Positions 24,777 to 33,820 are shown, numbered from the stretch's first letter. The stretch: 64,000 bases of DNA from Paenibacillus sp. FSL H7-0357 (GCF_000758525.1 NZ_CP009241.1:6200001-6264000), one strand, 5' to 3'. Made by a program: numbers and translations. The notes: generated by a model from the sequence alone, not told the origin.

Positions 24777-26753
24777 ATGTTATTTGCTAGACAGTATAAA
24801 TATGGCTTGCCGCATACGACGCTCCCCCCGGCGAAAGCCAAGGGTAAGCTGGGCCGGGTGCATGAAAGCAGGACGGGATTGGCGCAAGGACACGAGCCGG
24901 AGCGGATGCATGAGTACAAGCTGGAAAGCACGGGCACCAAACGGGTGCGGATGCATGCGCGCGGGTTGCTGCCCGCGCTGAAGGCAGCCGTTCTGTTCGG
25001 CTGCCTCTTCCTGCTGCTGCTCTGCAAGCCAGCAGCTGCCGCGGCGGCGGATGACGGCCGGCATGACGAGCTGCTGCCCGCAGTTGGCAGCGCGCTCGTC
25101 GAAGCCGGCCAGGGCCGCTGGGATGCGGCCGCCGCCGATGTGGAGTCGTTCGCGGCGCTGTGGCGCACCGCGAACAGCGGCACGCCGGACCCGGCACTCG
25201 CCGGTCCGGCTGCCGCTGTAGACGCCGCGCTCGCTGGCGCGGCGGAAGCCCTGGCGGCGGGCGGCGGCACGCCCGCCAAAACCGCGCTGTCCACGCTGGC
25301 CAAAAGCGTGGACGCGTACGTCACCGCCGCCTCCGGCACGGGCGGCGGTGACACCAGCGCCGCCGGGCTCGAAGCGGCGGCGAAGCTGTTGCCCGCGGCG
25401 GAGCGCACGCGGGCTGCGGCGCGCAGCGCCGACTGGAAGGCGGCGGCGGAAGCCTACCGCGCCGTCGTGAACGGCTGGACGCCGGCGGAACGCGGCATCC
25501 GGGCCGACAATCCCGCCGTCTACGGCTTGCTGGAGACGAAGATGAGCCTGCTGCGCGTTGCGCTGCAGGCCGAGCCGCTCCGCGAAGAAGCGGTAAAAGC
25601 GGAGGCCGAAGCTTTGTATACGCTGCTGGCCGACTACAGCGCAGGCAAGACGGTTGACACGGGAGACGTGTCAGCGCAGCCTGCTTCGATCGAGGGGCTG
25701 ATCAGCTACCTGAAGAAAGCTTCAGCAGCAGCAGAATCCGGAGACAGTGCCGGTGCGGCGGGAATCATGGAACAGTTTATTACAGCCTGGCCTTCAGCCG
25801 AAGGACAGGTGCAGATCGCATCGCCCAAGGTGTATGCGAATATCGAGAACGAGAGCGCAGCCGTTACCGGTGATTTGTTGTCCGATCCGCCGAAGCTTAA
25901 TCAGGCGCTGGCCACCATGGACACGATGCTCGCGGAGCTGACTCCGCTGGCCGGTGACACAGCCTATACGGCCTGGGACGCCGCATTGATTCTGCTCCGC
26001 GAGGGCCTTGAAGCGATTCTCGTACTTTCCGCCTTGCTGTCCTATGTGAAAAGAGACGGCGGCCCCAAGACCCAGCGCTGGGTCTGGTCCGGTGCTGCGG
26101 CAGGTCTCGCCAGCAGTATAGGCCTGGCTGTTCTGCTAACCTACACCATTTCGCAGGCAGCCTCCGGAAGCGCGCGTGAGCTGATTGAAGGGATTACCGG
26201 ACTTGTGGCAGTAGTAATGATGCTCACGATCGGCCGCTGGATGCACAGTAAATCGAACGCCGCTGCATGGAATAAATATGTCGGGCGGCAGGTGGACGGT
26301 GCGCTGGCTAAAGGCAGCCTATGGTCTTTATTCTTCGTAGCTGCGCTGGCGGTTCTGCGTGAAGGGGCCGAAACGACCATATTCTATGTAGGAATGGCAC
26401 CATCCATCGCAACCTCAGAGCTGCTGCTAGGGATCGGAGGCGCGCTGGTCGTGCTGATCATTCTGGGGTATGCCATTATTGCCCTAAGCGCCAAGCTGCC
26501 GATCGCTGCCTTCTTCCGCGCAGCAACCGTGCTGATCTACTATCTGGTCTTCCGCTTTCTCGGCGAGAGCATCCACTCCTTACAGGTAGCCGGGAAACTG
26601 CCGGCACATGTGGAGAATGGGCTGCCGTCGGTCGGTTGGCTGGGGTTGTATCCAACATGGGAGACATTGCTGCCCCAAGTGCTCATTCTGGCGTTTATTC
26701 TCTGGGAAATGCTGCGCAGCAGGTCTGCGGGCAAATCAAGGACAGCGGGCTGA
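24777..26753 (+). CDS. efeU: EfeU/FTR1-family high-affinity iron permease with large extracytoplasmic N-domain
   Basis: A 658-aa FTR1-type permease for iron. The membrane domain starts near residue 395 and contains the two iron-translocating REGLE-type motifs: LREGLEAILV (about residue 406) and LREGAETTIF (about 527). Residues ~90-390 are an exported Ala-rich helical domain encoded by very GC-rich DNA (25.0-25.5 kb), preceded by a signal-like helix (AVLFGCLFLLLLC, ~70-82). The first ~60 residues are basic and may not be translated: an internal ATG at residue 59 would begin a normal signal peptide, but only ATG 24777 has a clear ribosome binding site (GAAAGGGGA). Confidence 0.88.
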   Translation: MLFARQYKYGLPHTTLPPAKAKGKLGRVHESRTGLAQGHEPERMHEYKLESTGTKRVRMHARGLLPALKAAVLFGCLFLLLLCKPAAAAAADDGRHDELLPAVGSALVEAGQGRWDAAAADVESFAALWRTANSGTPDPALAGPAAAVDAALAGAAEALAAGGGTPAKTALSTLAKSVDAYVTAASGTGGGDTSAAGLEAAAKLLPAAERTRAAARSADWKAAAEAYRAVVNGWTPAERGIRADNPAVYGLLETKMSLLRVALQAEPLREEAVKAEAEALYTLLADYSAGKTVDTGDVSAQPASIEGLISYLKKASAAAESGDSAGAAGIMEQFITAWPSAEGQVQIASPKVYANIENESAAVTGDLLSDPPKLNQALATMDTMLAELTPLAGDTAYTAWDAALILLREGLEAILVLSALLSYVKRDGGPKTQRWVWSGAAAGLASSIGLAVLLTYTISQAASGSARELIEGITGLVAVVMMLTIGRWMHSKSNAAAWNKYVGRQVDGALAKGSLWSLFFVAALAVLREGAETTIFYVGMAPSIATSELLLGIGGALVVLIILGYAIIALSAKLPIAAFFRAATVLIYYLVFRFLGESIHSLQVAGKLPAHVENGLPSVGWLGLYPTWETLLPQVLILAFILWEMLRSRSAGKSRTAG

Positions 26754-27267
26754 CACTAAGCAACCGGGACAAATAAAGGAACCATGCTGACGCTTTTTAC
26801 TGCAGATTGTACAATAGATCTTTTTCAGCATCAAAAAGTAATCTGTGTATTCACTACAGAAGAATATACGGTAACCGTCAAGATAGCCCTTACAACTCTA
26901 TTCCGATGCACAAAAGTGTCCATTCGGCATTAAATAATGTTTGCTGTTTTGACTACATTGGACTTGCTCAACTGTGCGTATTTTCCAGCGTATCCACAAA
27001 CTTAATGTGATTACAGCGGGAAATATGCACGTTAATTTTTAACGAATACTGCTTATCAACTGAATTACGTGAATTCTTACCGCTAATATTTACAGATATC
27101 CCAGTTAGTTGGATTTGAGAGTTATTAGCGGGCGGGTTTCCCATTAAATTCCTCATATGCAGTCTAATGTCTTTTTAGTGCTATCTTTTCCCGCTAACTG
27201 AATTTGGAGCTGTAACACTTACCAGATTACACCTCCAATCTGATCTTCTGACCCAAGACCCACACGG

Positions 27268-27295
27268 CAGTTAGCAGTTAGCAGTTAGCAGTTAG
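27268..27295. repeat. (CAGTTAG)x4 heptanucleotide tandem repeat
   Basis: Four perfect copies of CAGTTAG followed by CATTA. The length is a multiple of seven, so copy number could vary by slippage; it is non-coding. The unit matches the CAGTTAG pieces seen in the degenerate repeats just upstream. Confidence 0.9.
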
Positions 27296-27311
27296 CATTA
27301 CAAATTTCCGG

Positions 27312-27350
27312 CCAGTCATCTTCTCAACAAGGAAGCCGACTGGTTTTTTT
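27312..27350 (+). terminator. Intrinsic terminator in the efeU-murR spacer
   Basis: CCAGTC (27312-27317) pairs with GACTGG (27338-27343), with inner CTTC/GAAG pairing, followed by seven Ts. It lies 560 nt after efeU, so it may end a long efe 3' UTR or an unrecognised small transcript. Confidence 0.75.
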
Positions 27351-27458
27351 ATGTTTTATTGTGTTTTTTCATAACTTCCCGCACTGCTTCAGACTTAGGA
27401 GGCTAATTGTAGGAATCTCCCCCTTGCATCGCTTGGGGATTTGTTTTATTCTAAGTAT

Positions 27459-27504
27459 GAAAATAATTTTCTTATAAACCAATATAATAATAAAAATAAT
27501 TTCA
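27459..27504 (+). promoter_or_regulatory. Candidate MurR/RpiR operator pair upstream of murR-nagBA
   Basis: A palindrome GAAAATAATTTTC (27459-27471) and a near copy AAAAATAATTTCA (27492-27504) lie 33 bp apart, about 45-85 nt before the regulator gene. RpiR-type repressors bind AT-rich palindromes of the form TGAAAT-ATTTCA, so autoregulation of this operon is plausible. The assignment is inference. Confidence 0.45.
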
Positions 27505-27545
27505 GTTACTGAACTGATTGCATTCATTCACACAAAGAAAAGAAG

Positions 27546-28427
27546 GTGGAGCTTATTTCTCCTATCCTGCATGTCCTGGAGCACGAGAAGGAAAAGCTAT
27601 CCCAAATGGAACGCAAGCTAGCGGAACGTATTCTGGCCTCACCAGCGGAGATCGTCCATATGGGCATCACGGAGCTGGCAGAGCAATGCGGTGTCAGTCC
27701 TGCGACAATTACAAGGTTTTGCAAGGTGCTGCATTTCAAAGGCTTCCCCGATTTCAAGGTTAAGCTGGCTTCAGAAATTGCCCATAGTGATGCTTCGCCG
27801 CAGGAAGGCGGCTCCTCTTATCAGGATATTGTCGCGGGCAATCCGCTTTCGGTCATTGTCGAAGCAATGCAGGCCAATCACCTGACTTCGATCCGGGACA
27901 CCACCTCACTACTTGATCTGGAGCGGCTGCAAACAGCCATTGATGCATTGTGCCGGGCACGCCGGGTTGATCTCTACGGGATGGCCACCTCCTCTATCGT
28001 TGCACAGGATTTCTACCAGAAGCTGATCCGCATCGGAGTGAACTGCACCGCTTTTGCCGACTCACATATGCAGATCACTTCCGCTTCTTCGCTCTCTGCC
28101 GGCGATGTCGCGTTTGCGGTCTCCTATTCCGGGGAAACCCCGGAAACAATCGATGCCTTAAGCTGTGCCGGAGCCAGCGGTGCGGCCACGATCTCGCTGA
28201 CTTCTTACGGCAGCAGCACGCTGGCCACCCTGGCGGATATCCCGCTGTTCTCCTCCTCGCTGGAGCAGGGAATGCGGCGGGGTGATATGGCTTCGCGGAT
28301 TGCGCAGCTGCATATCATTGACATCCTGTTCACCGGAATGGTCAGCACCCGGTTTGGCGATTTCATTCCCAAGCTGGAGCAATCTTATCTGAATGTCCAA
28401 CATTACCGTCATAAACGGGGAGGTTAA
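27546..28427 (+). CDS. MurR/RpiR-family regulator of amino-sugar use
   Basis: A 293-aa regulator with an RpiR N-terminal helix-turn-helix (MGITELAEQCGVSPATITRFCKVLHFKGFPD split over residues ~38-68) and a C-terminal SIS phosphosugar-binding domain (RVDLYGMATSSIVAQDF; AFAVSYSGETPETIDAL). It stands 5 nt before nagB, so it most likely senses an amino-sugar phosphate and controls the nagBA genes. The best start is GTG 27546; an AAAGAAAAGAAG stretch is the only, rather poor, ribosome binding site. Confidence 0.88.
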   Translation: MELISPILHVLEHEKEKLSQMERKLAERILASPAEIVHMGITELAEQCGVSPATITRFCKVLHFKGFPDFKVKLASEIAHSDASPQEGGSSYQDIVAGNPLSVIVEAMQANHLTSIRDTTSLLDLERLQTAIDALCRARRVDLYGMATSSIVAQDFYQKLIRIGVNCTAFADSHMQITSASSLSAGDVAFAVSYSGETPETIDALSCAGASGAATISLTSYGSSTLATLADIPLFSSSLEQGMRRGDMASRIAQLHIIDILFTGMVSTRFGDFIPKLEQSYLNVQHYRHKRGG

Positions 28428-28432
28428 TTCAA

Positions 28433-29161
28433 ATGAACATTTTAAAATTCCGCAATGAAGAAGATTTCGCCCAGACCGGCGCGAACCTGATTGCCAGCCT
28501 GCTGCAGAGCAATCCCAAAGCCGTACTGGGACTGGCTACCGGCAGTTCACCGGTCGGCGTCTACGCCAAGCTGGTAGAGATGCACCGCAAGGGAAATGTC
28601 AGTTTCGCCAAAGCCTCTTCCTATAATCTGGATGAATATGTGGGCCTGCCTGTGGATCATCCCCAGAGCTACCGCAGCTTCATGAACGAACATCTGTTCA
28701 ATCATGTCGATATTGATCTTACCCGGACACATGTCCCTAACGGAAATGCGGCGGATCTTGCTGCCGAATGTCTCGCTTATGACAAAATGCTCGAGGATAA
28801 CGGGCCGGTGGACCTGCAGATTCTGGGCATCGGCAGCAACGGACATATCGGGTTCAATGAGCCGGATGCCAGTCTTAGCAGCGGCACGCATGTCGTGGAC
28901 CTGCTGGAAGAAACACTGGAAGCCAATGCCCGCTTCTTCGACCGGCTGGAGGATGTGCCCCGCCAGGCGGTAACGATGGGCATCGGCGGCATTCTCAAAG
29001 CAAGGCAAATCGTGCTGCTGGTGCGCGGTGAAGAAAAGGCAGAAGCAGTCAAAAACGCGCTGGAAGGTCCGATCACGACACAGTGTCCCGCCTCCCTGCT
29101 GCAGAGCCATCCCAATGTGGTCGTACTGCTGGACGAAGGAGCTGCGAAATGGCTGAAATAA
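28433..29161 (+). CDS. nagB: Glucosamine-6-phosphate deaminase NagB
   Basis: Converts glucosamine-6-phosphate to fructose-6-phosphate and ammonia in the cytoplasm. The 242-aa protein has the phosphate loop GLATGSSPVGVY (residues ~34-45), the catalytic LDEYVGL (~64-70) and GIGSNGHIGFNEP (~127-139), all canonical. GGGGAGG lies 9 nt before the ATG. The last 13 nt overlap nagA. The length matches Bacillus NagB, without the C-terminal allosteric extension of the enterobacterial enzyme. Confidence 0.97.
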   Translation: MNILKFRNEEDFAQTGANLIASLLQSNPKAVLGLATGSSPVGVYAKLVEMHRKGNVSFAKASSYNLDEYVGLPVDHPQSYRSFMNEHLFNHVDIDLTRTHVPNGNAADLAAECLAYDKMLEDNGPVDLQILGIGSNGHIGFNEPDASLSSGTHVVDLLEETLEANARFFDRLEDVPRQAVTMGIGGILKARQIVLLVRGEEKAEAVKNALEGPITTQCPASLLQSHPNVVVLLDEGAAKWLK

Positions 29162-30351
29162 ATAGAACACCAGGCGAGCTGCTCTACGGAAAAGTGCTGA
29201 CTCCCTCCGGCCTGATTGAAGAAGGCGTGATCGCAGTATCAGAAGAGGTGATCCAATATGCAGGAGAAGCCGCCTGGCTGCCGGAAGCTTACGCCCACTG
29301 GCCCGCAGGCACCCAAGACAAGAGCGGGCTGCTGATCCCCGGATTCGTTGATGTGCATGTGCACGGCGGCGCCGGTTACGATTTTATGTACTCGGATCAG
29401 GCATCGCTGGATATCATCACCAGGTTTCATGCTTCACATGGAACAACCGCCATGCTGGCCACCACCATGACCGCAGCCAAGGAAGACATCGACCGTGTTT
29501 TGTCCGAAGTGGCTGACTATCGCAAAGGCGGCATGCCATTCGCCCAATTGGCCGGAGTGCATCTGGAAGGGCCGTTCATCAGCCCAAAATGGTCCGGGGC
29601 CCAAAATCCTGAGCATATTGTCCCGGCAAATATCACATGGCTAGAAGCGTGGGAGAAGCAATATCCGGGAATGATCCGCCAGGTTACCCTGGCGCCGGAA
29701 TGTGAAGGCGCACTGGAAGCGATTCTCTGGTTGCGCAAGCATGGCATCACAGCAGCTCTCGGACATACCAATGCTACTTTCGAAGAGATTATTGCGGCTG
29801 CGGACGCCGGCTTAAACCAGGCGGTGCATATGTTCAATGCCATGACTCCGCTGCATCACCGCAAACCGGGCACAGCAGGTGCCGTACTGTTTGACGAGCG
29901 GATACGTGCTGAGATTATTGCCGACGGCATTCATGTGCATGCTGCGGCGATTAATGTACTTTCCCGGCTCAAAACCCGGAACAATCTGATGCTCATCACG
30001 GATGCCATGTCGGCAACCGGACTCAGCGACGGTGAATATACAATCGGTGACCTGCCGGTAATCGTACGGGAAGGCATTGCCACACTGAAGGATAACCCTG
30101 ATGCGCTCGCCGGAAGCACGCTAACCATGATTCGCGGTTTCCGCTATCTGGTACAGGAAGTGGGACTCAGTCTTCAAGCAGCCTCCAACGCCGCAAGTCT
30201 TACCCCAGCCATATCACTGGGGATGCAGCGTTTCATAGGTTCGCTTGAAGCGGGAAAACGCGCGGATATCCTGCTGCTGGATGATGATCTTGAACTGAAC
30301 GGTGTATGGATCGGCGGACGCACAATCTCCACCGATTCACCGGTTATCTGA
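29149..30351 (+). CDS. nagA: N-acetylglucosamine-6-phosphate deacetylase NagA
   Basis: Deacetylates GlcNAc-6-phosphate, supplying NagB and cell-wall precursor pools. The 400-aa amidohydrolase has the metal-site motifs VDVHVHGGAGYDFM (~57-70), GVHLEGPFISP, LGHTNATF, HMFNAMTPLHHR and ITDAMSATG (catalytic Asp). I start it at ATG 29149, which has GAAGGAG 7 nt upstream inside the end of nagB; the frame stays open to 29083. The order regulator-nagB-nagA differs from the nagA-nagB-regulator order of Bacillus. A strong terminator follows. Confidence 0.96.
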   Translation: MAEINRTPGELLYGKVLTPSGLIEEGVIAVSEEVIQYAGEAAWLPEAYAHWPAGTQDKSGLLIPGFVDVHVHGGAGYDFMYSDQASLDIITRFHASHGTTAMLATTMTAAKEDIDRVLSEVADYRKGGMPFAQLAGVHLEGPFISPKWSGAQNPEHIVPANITWLEAWEKQYPGMIRQVTLAPECEGALEAILWLRKHGITAALGHTNATFEEIIAAADAGLNQAVHMFNAMTPLHHRKPGTAGAVLFDERIRAEIIADGIHVHAAAINVLSRLKTRNNLMLITDAMSATGLSDGEYTIGDLPVIVREGIATLKDNPDALAGSTLTMIRGFRYLVQEVGLSLQAASNAASLTPAISLGMQRFIGSLEAGKRADILLLDDDLELNGVWIGGRTISTDSPVI

Positions 30352-30379
30352 GCAGAAGTACTGCCAGGCATATAAACTG

Positions 30380-30423
30380 AAATGCAGCCATCCAGACCGG
30401 AAGCCGGTAGGATGGCTGCATTT
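30380..30423. terminator. Bidirectional terminator between nagA and the yhcN-like gene
   Basis: A 14-bp perfect stem AAATGCAGCCATCC/GGATGGCTGCATTT, with flanking A and T runs on both strands, between convergent genes. Confidence 0.85.
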
Positions 30424-30492
30424 ATTGTAACGGCCCGCTGATGGAATAATCCCGTTATTTCTCAGGCATACTAGCTCAGGCCGAGGGCAGGA

Positions 30493-31425
30493 TTAATATC
30501 CGCTGCGTGTTGGGAAGATGCGCTCGACCATCGTCCGGAATTCATTGGCAAATCCTTTGAGCGGATGGCCCGCACGTACCTCTTGGGCATAAAAGCCGGC
30601 CCGTTCCACAAAGTCCGGATTGGCTGACACGTAGACGTTGTCTATGCTCGGATTATACTTCTTAACCTCAGCAGCAATCTTGTCCTTCATATCCTCGGTA
30701 ACATCTTCATTGTTAGTCATTTTATTGCTGTTTTTTGGAGCAACGCTGCGGATCCCGATTCCCGTCCCCATGCCATCATCAATATCGCGCTTCATCCGGG
30801 TTCCATCGACCCAATTGCTTCCGGACAGAATACCATTGTTGCCGTTGCCAGGGTAAGCTTTGGGATTAGCTGTACCTATCCCTCCAACAGTACCCGTACC
30901 GGTCAGGCTTTTCGGTACACCAGCCATCGAACCTCCTGTACCGGTCATGCCCGGATTGCCCGTCACTGTTCCTCTTCCCCGATTGCCCATAATCGGTCCA
31001 GTTGCCCTGCCTTCTCCGGGGTTCACTGTCATTCCCGGACCGTTCAGCATGCCGGAAGTGTTATTGCCGAGCCCGCCGCCATAGCTGTAAGGACGTATTT
31101 TATCCGTACTTTTCACATGCATTCCGCCATCAGCCCTGTCTAAGGCTACGGCGACATAGGCGCTTTTTCCAGCAATCATTACATTTGCCGTGCGTACCTC
31201 CGGCATCGCCGCAATGCGGTCGGCGAGCTCCTGGCTCATCTCCATTTTGTCGAAGGCATTGCCCCGAACAGAATTGGTATTAATGCGGCCATCGTTCATT
31301 TTCCGTACACTTTTTGTCTGAACATTAGTTCCATTTGCAGAGTTATTGCCACCGCAACCTGTAATACTGACCATCCCCAGAAGCAGCGCGGCAGAGACTG
31401 AAATGCTGATCTTTGATCGCAACAT
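30493..31425 (-). CDS. YhcN/YlaJ-family sporulation lipoprotein with glycine-rich insert
   Basis: A 310-aa lipoprotein (lipobox ITGC, Cys ~24). The YhcN/YlaJ domain is split: MSQELADRIAAMPEVRTANVMIAGKSAYVAVAL (two parts, residues ~63-95) and DVTEDMKDKIAAEVKKYNPSIDNVYVSANPDF (~240-270). Between them lie ~130 residues rich in Gly, Asn, Thr, Met and Pro (TGTGGSMAG, GNGNNGILSG). YhcN is a forespore-made spore membrane lipoprotein of Bacillus. The insert is unusual and may be disordered. The start at 31425 has GGAGG 8 nt upstream. It is monocistronic. Confidence 0.85.
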   Translation of the reverse strand: MLRSKISISVSAALLLGMVSITGCGGNNSANGTNVQTKSVRKMNDGRINTNSVRGNAFDKMEMSQELADRIAAMPEVRTANVMIAGKSAYVAVALDRADGGMHVKSTDKIRPYSYGGGLGNNTSGMLNGPGMTVNPGEGRATGPIMGNRGRGTVTGNPGMTGTGGSMAGVPKSLTGTGTVGGIGTANPKAYPGNGNNGILSGSNWVDGTRMKRDIDDGMGTGIGIRSVAPKNSNKMTNNEDVTEDMKDKIAAEVKKYNPSIDNVYVSANPDFVERAGFYAQEVRAGHPLKGFANEFRTMVERIFPTRSGY

Positions 31426-31634
31426 GAACTCATCCTCCATCTCATTAAGTTATGATGTATACAGCGTAACAATCGTTAGCATGGCCTTCACCGGTTCAAG
31501 CTATCCTGAAAGGATTTGGTACTCTCTCCCCTGCACCGTCACATGCGGGGAAACATTCGCGTATCTTATAAACAGTAGGCCGTATTCACAAGCGAGCCGT
31601 GATTCTCCGCAAAGTAAAGTCAGGAGGGGTGAGC

Positions 31635-32705
31635 ATGAAGGTTTTATTTACGTTTTATGTACCCAGCGGCGGGGTGGAGACACTGAACAAGCTAAGGTGC
31701 GAAAGCCTGCAGCGCAGCGGTATTGAATGCCATGTTTTATACCTCATGCCGGGGTCTGCAAGCCAGAATATCACAAACTTTCCCGTATTTATCACTTCCC
31801 GGGATGAAGAAATCAAGGAATTACTCGATACTCAGCACTATGACGCCATTATTGTTACATCGGATTATTTGTTAATGGAACGTCTGCGTTGTCTAGGCTA
31901 TGAAGGCATTCTGATATACGAAGCCCAGGGGCTCGGAAAACGGGCTGATGCGGAGATTTTGATTATAGAGGCCGTACCTTATCTGAGATCCCACTGCAAC
32001 GCTGTACTTATACCTCCTACCGATCATTTGCTGGAGCTGTTTATTTCTATCTGTCCCTGGCTCCACCGGTATGTAATCCCCAATATCGTGGATGTCCAGT
32101 CCTTCCGGCCGATCCCCGGTGAACCTCCCTGCGATCCGGTAATTGCCTGGGTAGGCCGGCTTGAAAACAACAAGAATTGGAGCGAATACTTGAAGATCGC
32201 CCATCAGATCCGCCTGCACAAACCCGCTCTGCATCTGTGGATGTTCCATGATCCGGAGCTTGCCTCCGAGGAGCAAAAGCAGCTGTTCCATGAGGAACTG
32301 CACGCTTTAGGACTAAATGACCGGCTGAATGTATTTACCAACATGCCCAACCATATTATGCCCGTTTATTATTCCTCCATTGCCGGTTCCGGCGGCTTTC
32401 TGCTATCCACCTCCATTACAGAAGGATTCGGGTATGCAGTTGCCGAAGCCATCTGCTGCACTTGTCCTGTACTTAGCACCGATTCGGACGGTGTCCGGTC
32501 TTTTATTGTTCATAACCACTCCGGCAAATTTTATCCGCTTGGCAATGTGGAGCAGGCTGTCAGTGAAGGCCTGGAGCTGATGGATAATCCTGCACTCCGC
32601 AGCCACATTCGCGAGCAGGGAAGGCTCCATATGATTTCACGCTTCGGCTCCGAGAGTTATGCCCATTCCTTTCGTGAGATGCTCAACTCCTTTTCCATCT
32701 TTTAG
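31635..32705 (+). CDS. Glycosyltransferase, GT-B family 4 type
   Basis: A 356-aa cytoplasmic sugar transferase. The N-terminus MKVLFTFYVPSGGVETLNKLR is the GT4 acceptor-side loop. The C-terminal donor domain has VIAWVGRLENNKNW, LNVFTNMPNHIMPVYY, STSITEGFGYAVAEAICC (the E-x7-E region) and VLSTDSDGVRSF. AGGAGGGG precedes ATG 31635; the frame stays open 12 codons upstream. It is the only plus-strand gene of the glycan island and converges on the next gene through a terminator. Donor and acceptor sugars are unknown. Confidence 0.88.
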   Translation: MKVLFTFYVPSGGVETLNKLRCESLQRSGIECHVLYLMPGSASQNITNFPVFITSRDEEIKELLDTQHYDAIIVTSDYLLMERLRCLGYEGILIYEAQGLGKRADAEILIIEAVPYLRSHCNAVLIPPTDHLLELFISICPWLHRYVIPNIVDVQSFRPIPGEPPCDPVIAWVGRLENNKNWSEYLKIAHQIRLHKPALHLWMFHDPELASEEQKQLFHEELHALGLNDRLNVFTNMPNHIMPVYYSSIAGSGGFLLSTSITEGFGYAVAEAICCTCPVLSTDSDGVRSFIVHNHSGKFYPLGNVEQAVSEGLELMDNPALRSHIREQGRLHMISRFGSESYAHSFREMLNSFSIF

Positions 32706-32719
32706 TGGCCGGCGCCAAA

Positions 32720-32761
32720 AGAACCTTCAAACCACCGGAAGACCGTGGAAATGAAGGTTCT
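32720..32761. terminator. Terminator between convergent glycosyltransferase genes
   Basis: AGAACCTTCA (32720-32729) pairs with TGAAGGTTCT (32752-32761), with inner CCAC/GTGG pairing; T-rich on the plus side. Confidence 0.75.
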
Positions 32762-32782
32762 TTGTGTGTCTTGAACAAATAC

Positions 32783-33820
32783 TCAACCCAGCCTCGATAC
32801 GATCTCATACATCTCATTCTGAAAGATTTGCACGCTTTTCTCCCAGGTGAAACGCAGTGAATCATTCTCTCCTTTCAGGGCAATGCGCTCGCGCAGTTCT
32901 TTGTCCCTGATTAAAGTGATAATATCATCGGCCAGACGGTTTTCATGCCGGTAGGACATCAGACAGTTGTGGCCGTGGACACCGTATTCGAGATTCCCCC
33001 CGGAATAAACCGTAACTAATGCAGCGCCGCAGCGCATCGCTTCCAGACCCGGCAATGAACCGGTATCGTACGTGCTGGAGCTGACAAAAATGTCGCTTTC
33101 ATTATAGTGGTAGCACAGTTCCGTATCGTTTGAAGGCGTGCGTACATGATAACGGTCATCGGCGAGCAGAGTCTGGAGTGCAGCGGATGCGACATATTCT
33201 CCCGGCGGTGTTATCAGATATAATTCAATCTCCGGATGATGCGCCTTGACCAGATTGAGCTGCTGCAGCAGATAGTCCTGTTCCCGGTGGCCGGAAAATC
33301 CCCCTTCCGGCTTGCGCATAATTGCAGAGACTACCAGCTTGCCTTGCGTGTTCCGCCTGTGTGTATTATAAAAGTCAGGATTCACCCCAATCGGCACGAT
33401 CCTGCCTTTAATCCCATGATTAATCCGGACAATCTCCTGCTGCCACCGGGACAGCACAAACAAATTGCGGGCAATATTATAGGAAGAGAAGGACTGATTA
33501 TTATCCGGCAGAAAAGTCGGTTCATAACATAACGCCAGGCGAATATGCAATCCCTTGCCTTGTTCACTGGCCCGCTGCGCCACAGGCACGGTAGTGTAGT
33601 AATTCGAAATTATGACATCGCTATAAGGAAAATCGTCCTCTGACAGCTGGCTGAAGCTGGAGTAGAGGACCTTGCACTTCATATCATATTCGACAATGCC
33701 GTGATTGGGCATAAGAATGATCACTTCATGGCCGATGATTGCCAGACGGTTGGTAAGTTCTGCGAGCATACGCTGCGCCCCGCCCCTGGACAATGTCAGA
33801 ATCGGGAATGTCAGTCTCAT
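32783..33820 (-). CDS. Glycosyltransferase, GT-B family 4 type
   Basis: A 345-aa protein with N-terminal ILTLSRGGAQRMLAELTNRLA (family-4 signature) and a donor domain containing GRIVPIGVNPDFYN, YNESDIFVSSSTYDTGSLPGLEAMRCG and the nucleotide-sugar E-x7-E region. Its ATG overlaps the stop of the upstream family-2 glycosyltransferase by 4 nt. It is the last gene of the minus-strand glycan operon that begins near 39.8 kb or beyond. Its substrate is unknown. Confidence 0.87.
   Translation of the reverse strand: MRLTFPILTLSRGGAQRMLAELTNRLAIIGHEVIILMPNHGIVEYDMKCKVLYSSFSQLSEDDFPYSDVIISNYYTTVPVAQRASEQGKGLHIRLALCYEPTFLPDNNQSFSSYNIARNLFVLSRWQQEIVRINHGIKGRIVPIGVNPDFYNTHRRNTQGKLVVSAIMRKPEGGFSGHREQDYLLQQLNLVKAHHPEIELYLITPPGEYVASAALQTLLADDRYHVRTPSNDTELCYHYNESDIFVSSSTYDTGSLPGLEAMRCGAALVTVYSGGNLEYGVHGHNCLMSYRHENRLADDIITLIRDKELRERIALKGENDSLRFTWEKSVQIFQNEMYEIVSRLG

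Larger units (their letters stand above)
26754..27545. other. 792-bp intergenic region with degenerate repeats
   Basis: No coding sequence is convincing here. It contains scattered copies of a TTAGCGGG/CCCGCTAA motif (about 27015, 27090, 27128, 27194), often next to GAATTT or CAGTTAG, then four tandem CAGTTAG heptamers (27268-27295), a terminator at 27312-27350 and AT-rich palindromes before the MurR gene. The motif spread suggests remains of an interspersed repeat. Confidence 0.5.

Noticed and set aside
24755..25408. 217-codon minus-strand frame opposite efeU
   Set aside because: It lies within the GC-rich segment where all frames stay open; the plus frame continues into the FTR1 membrane domain.
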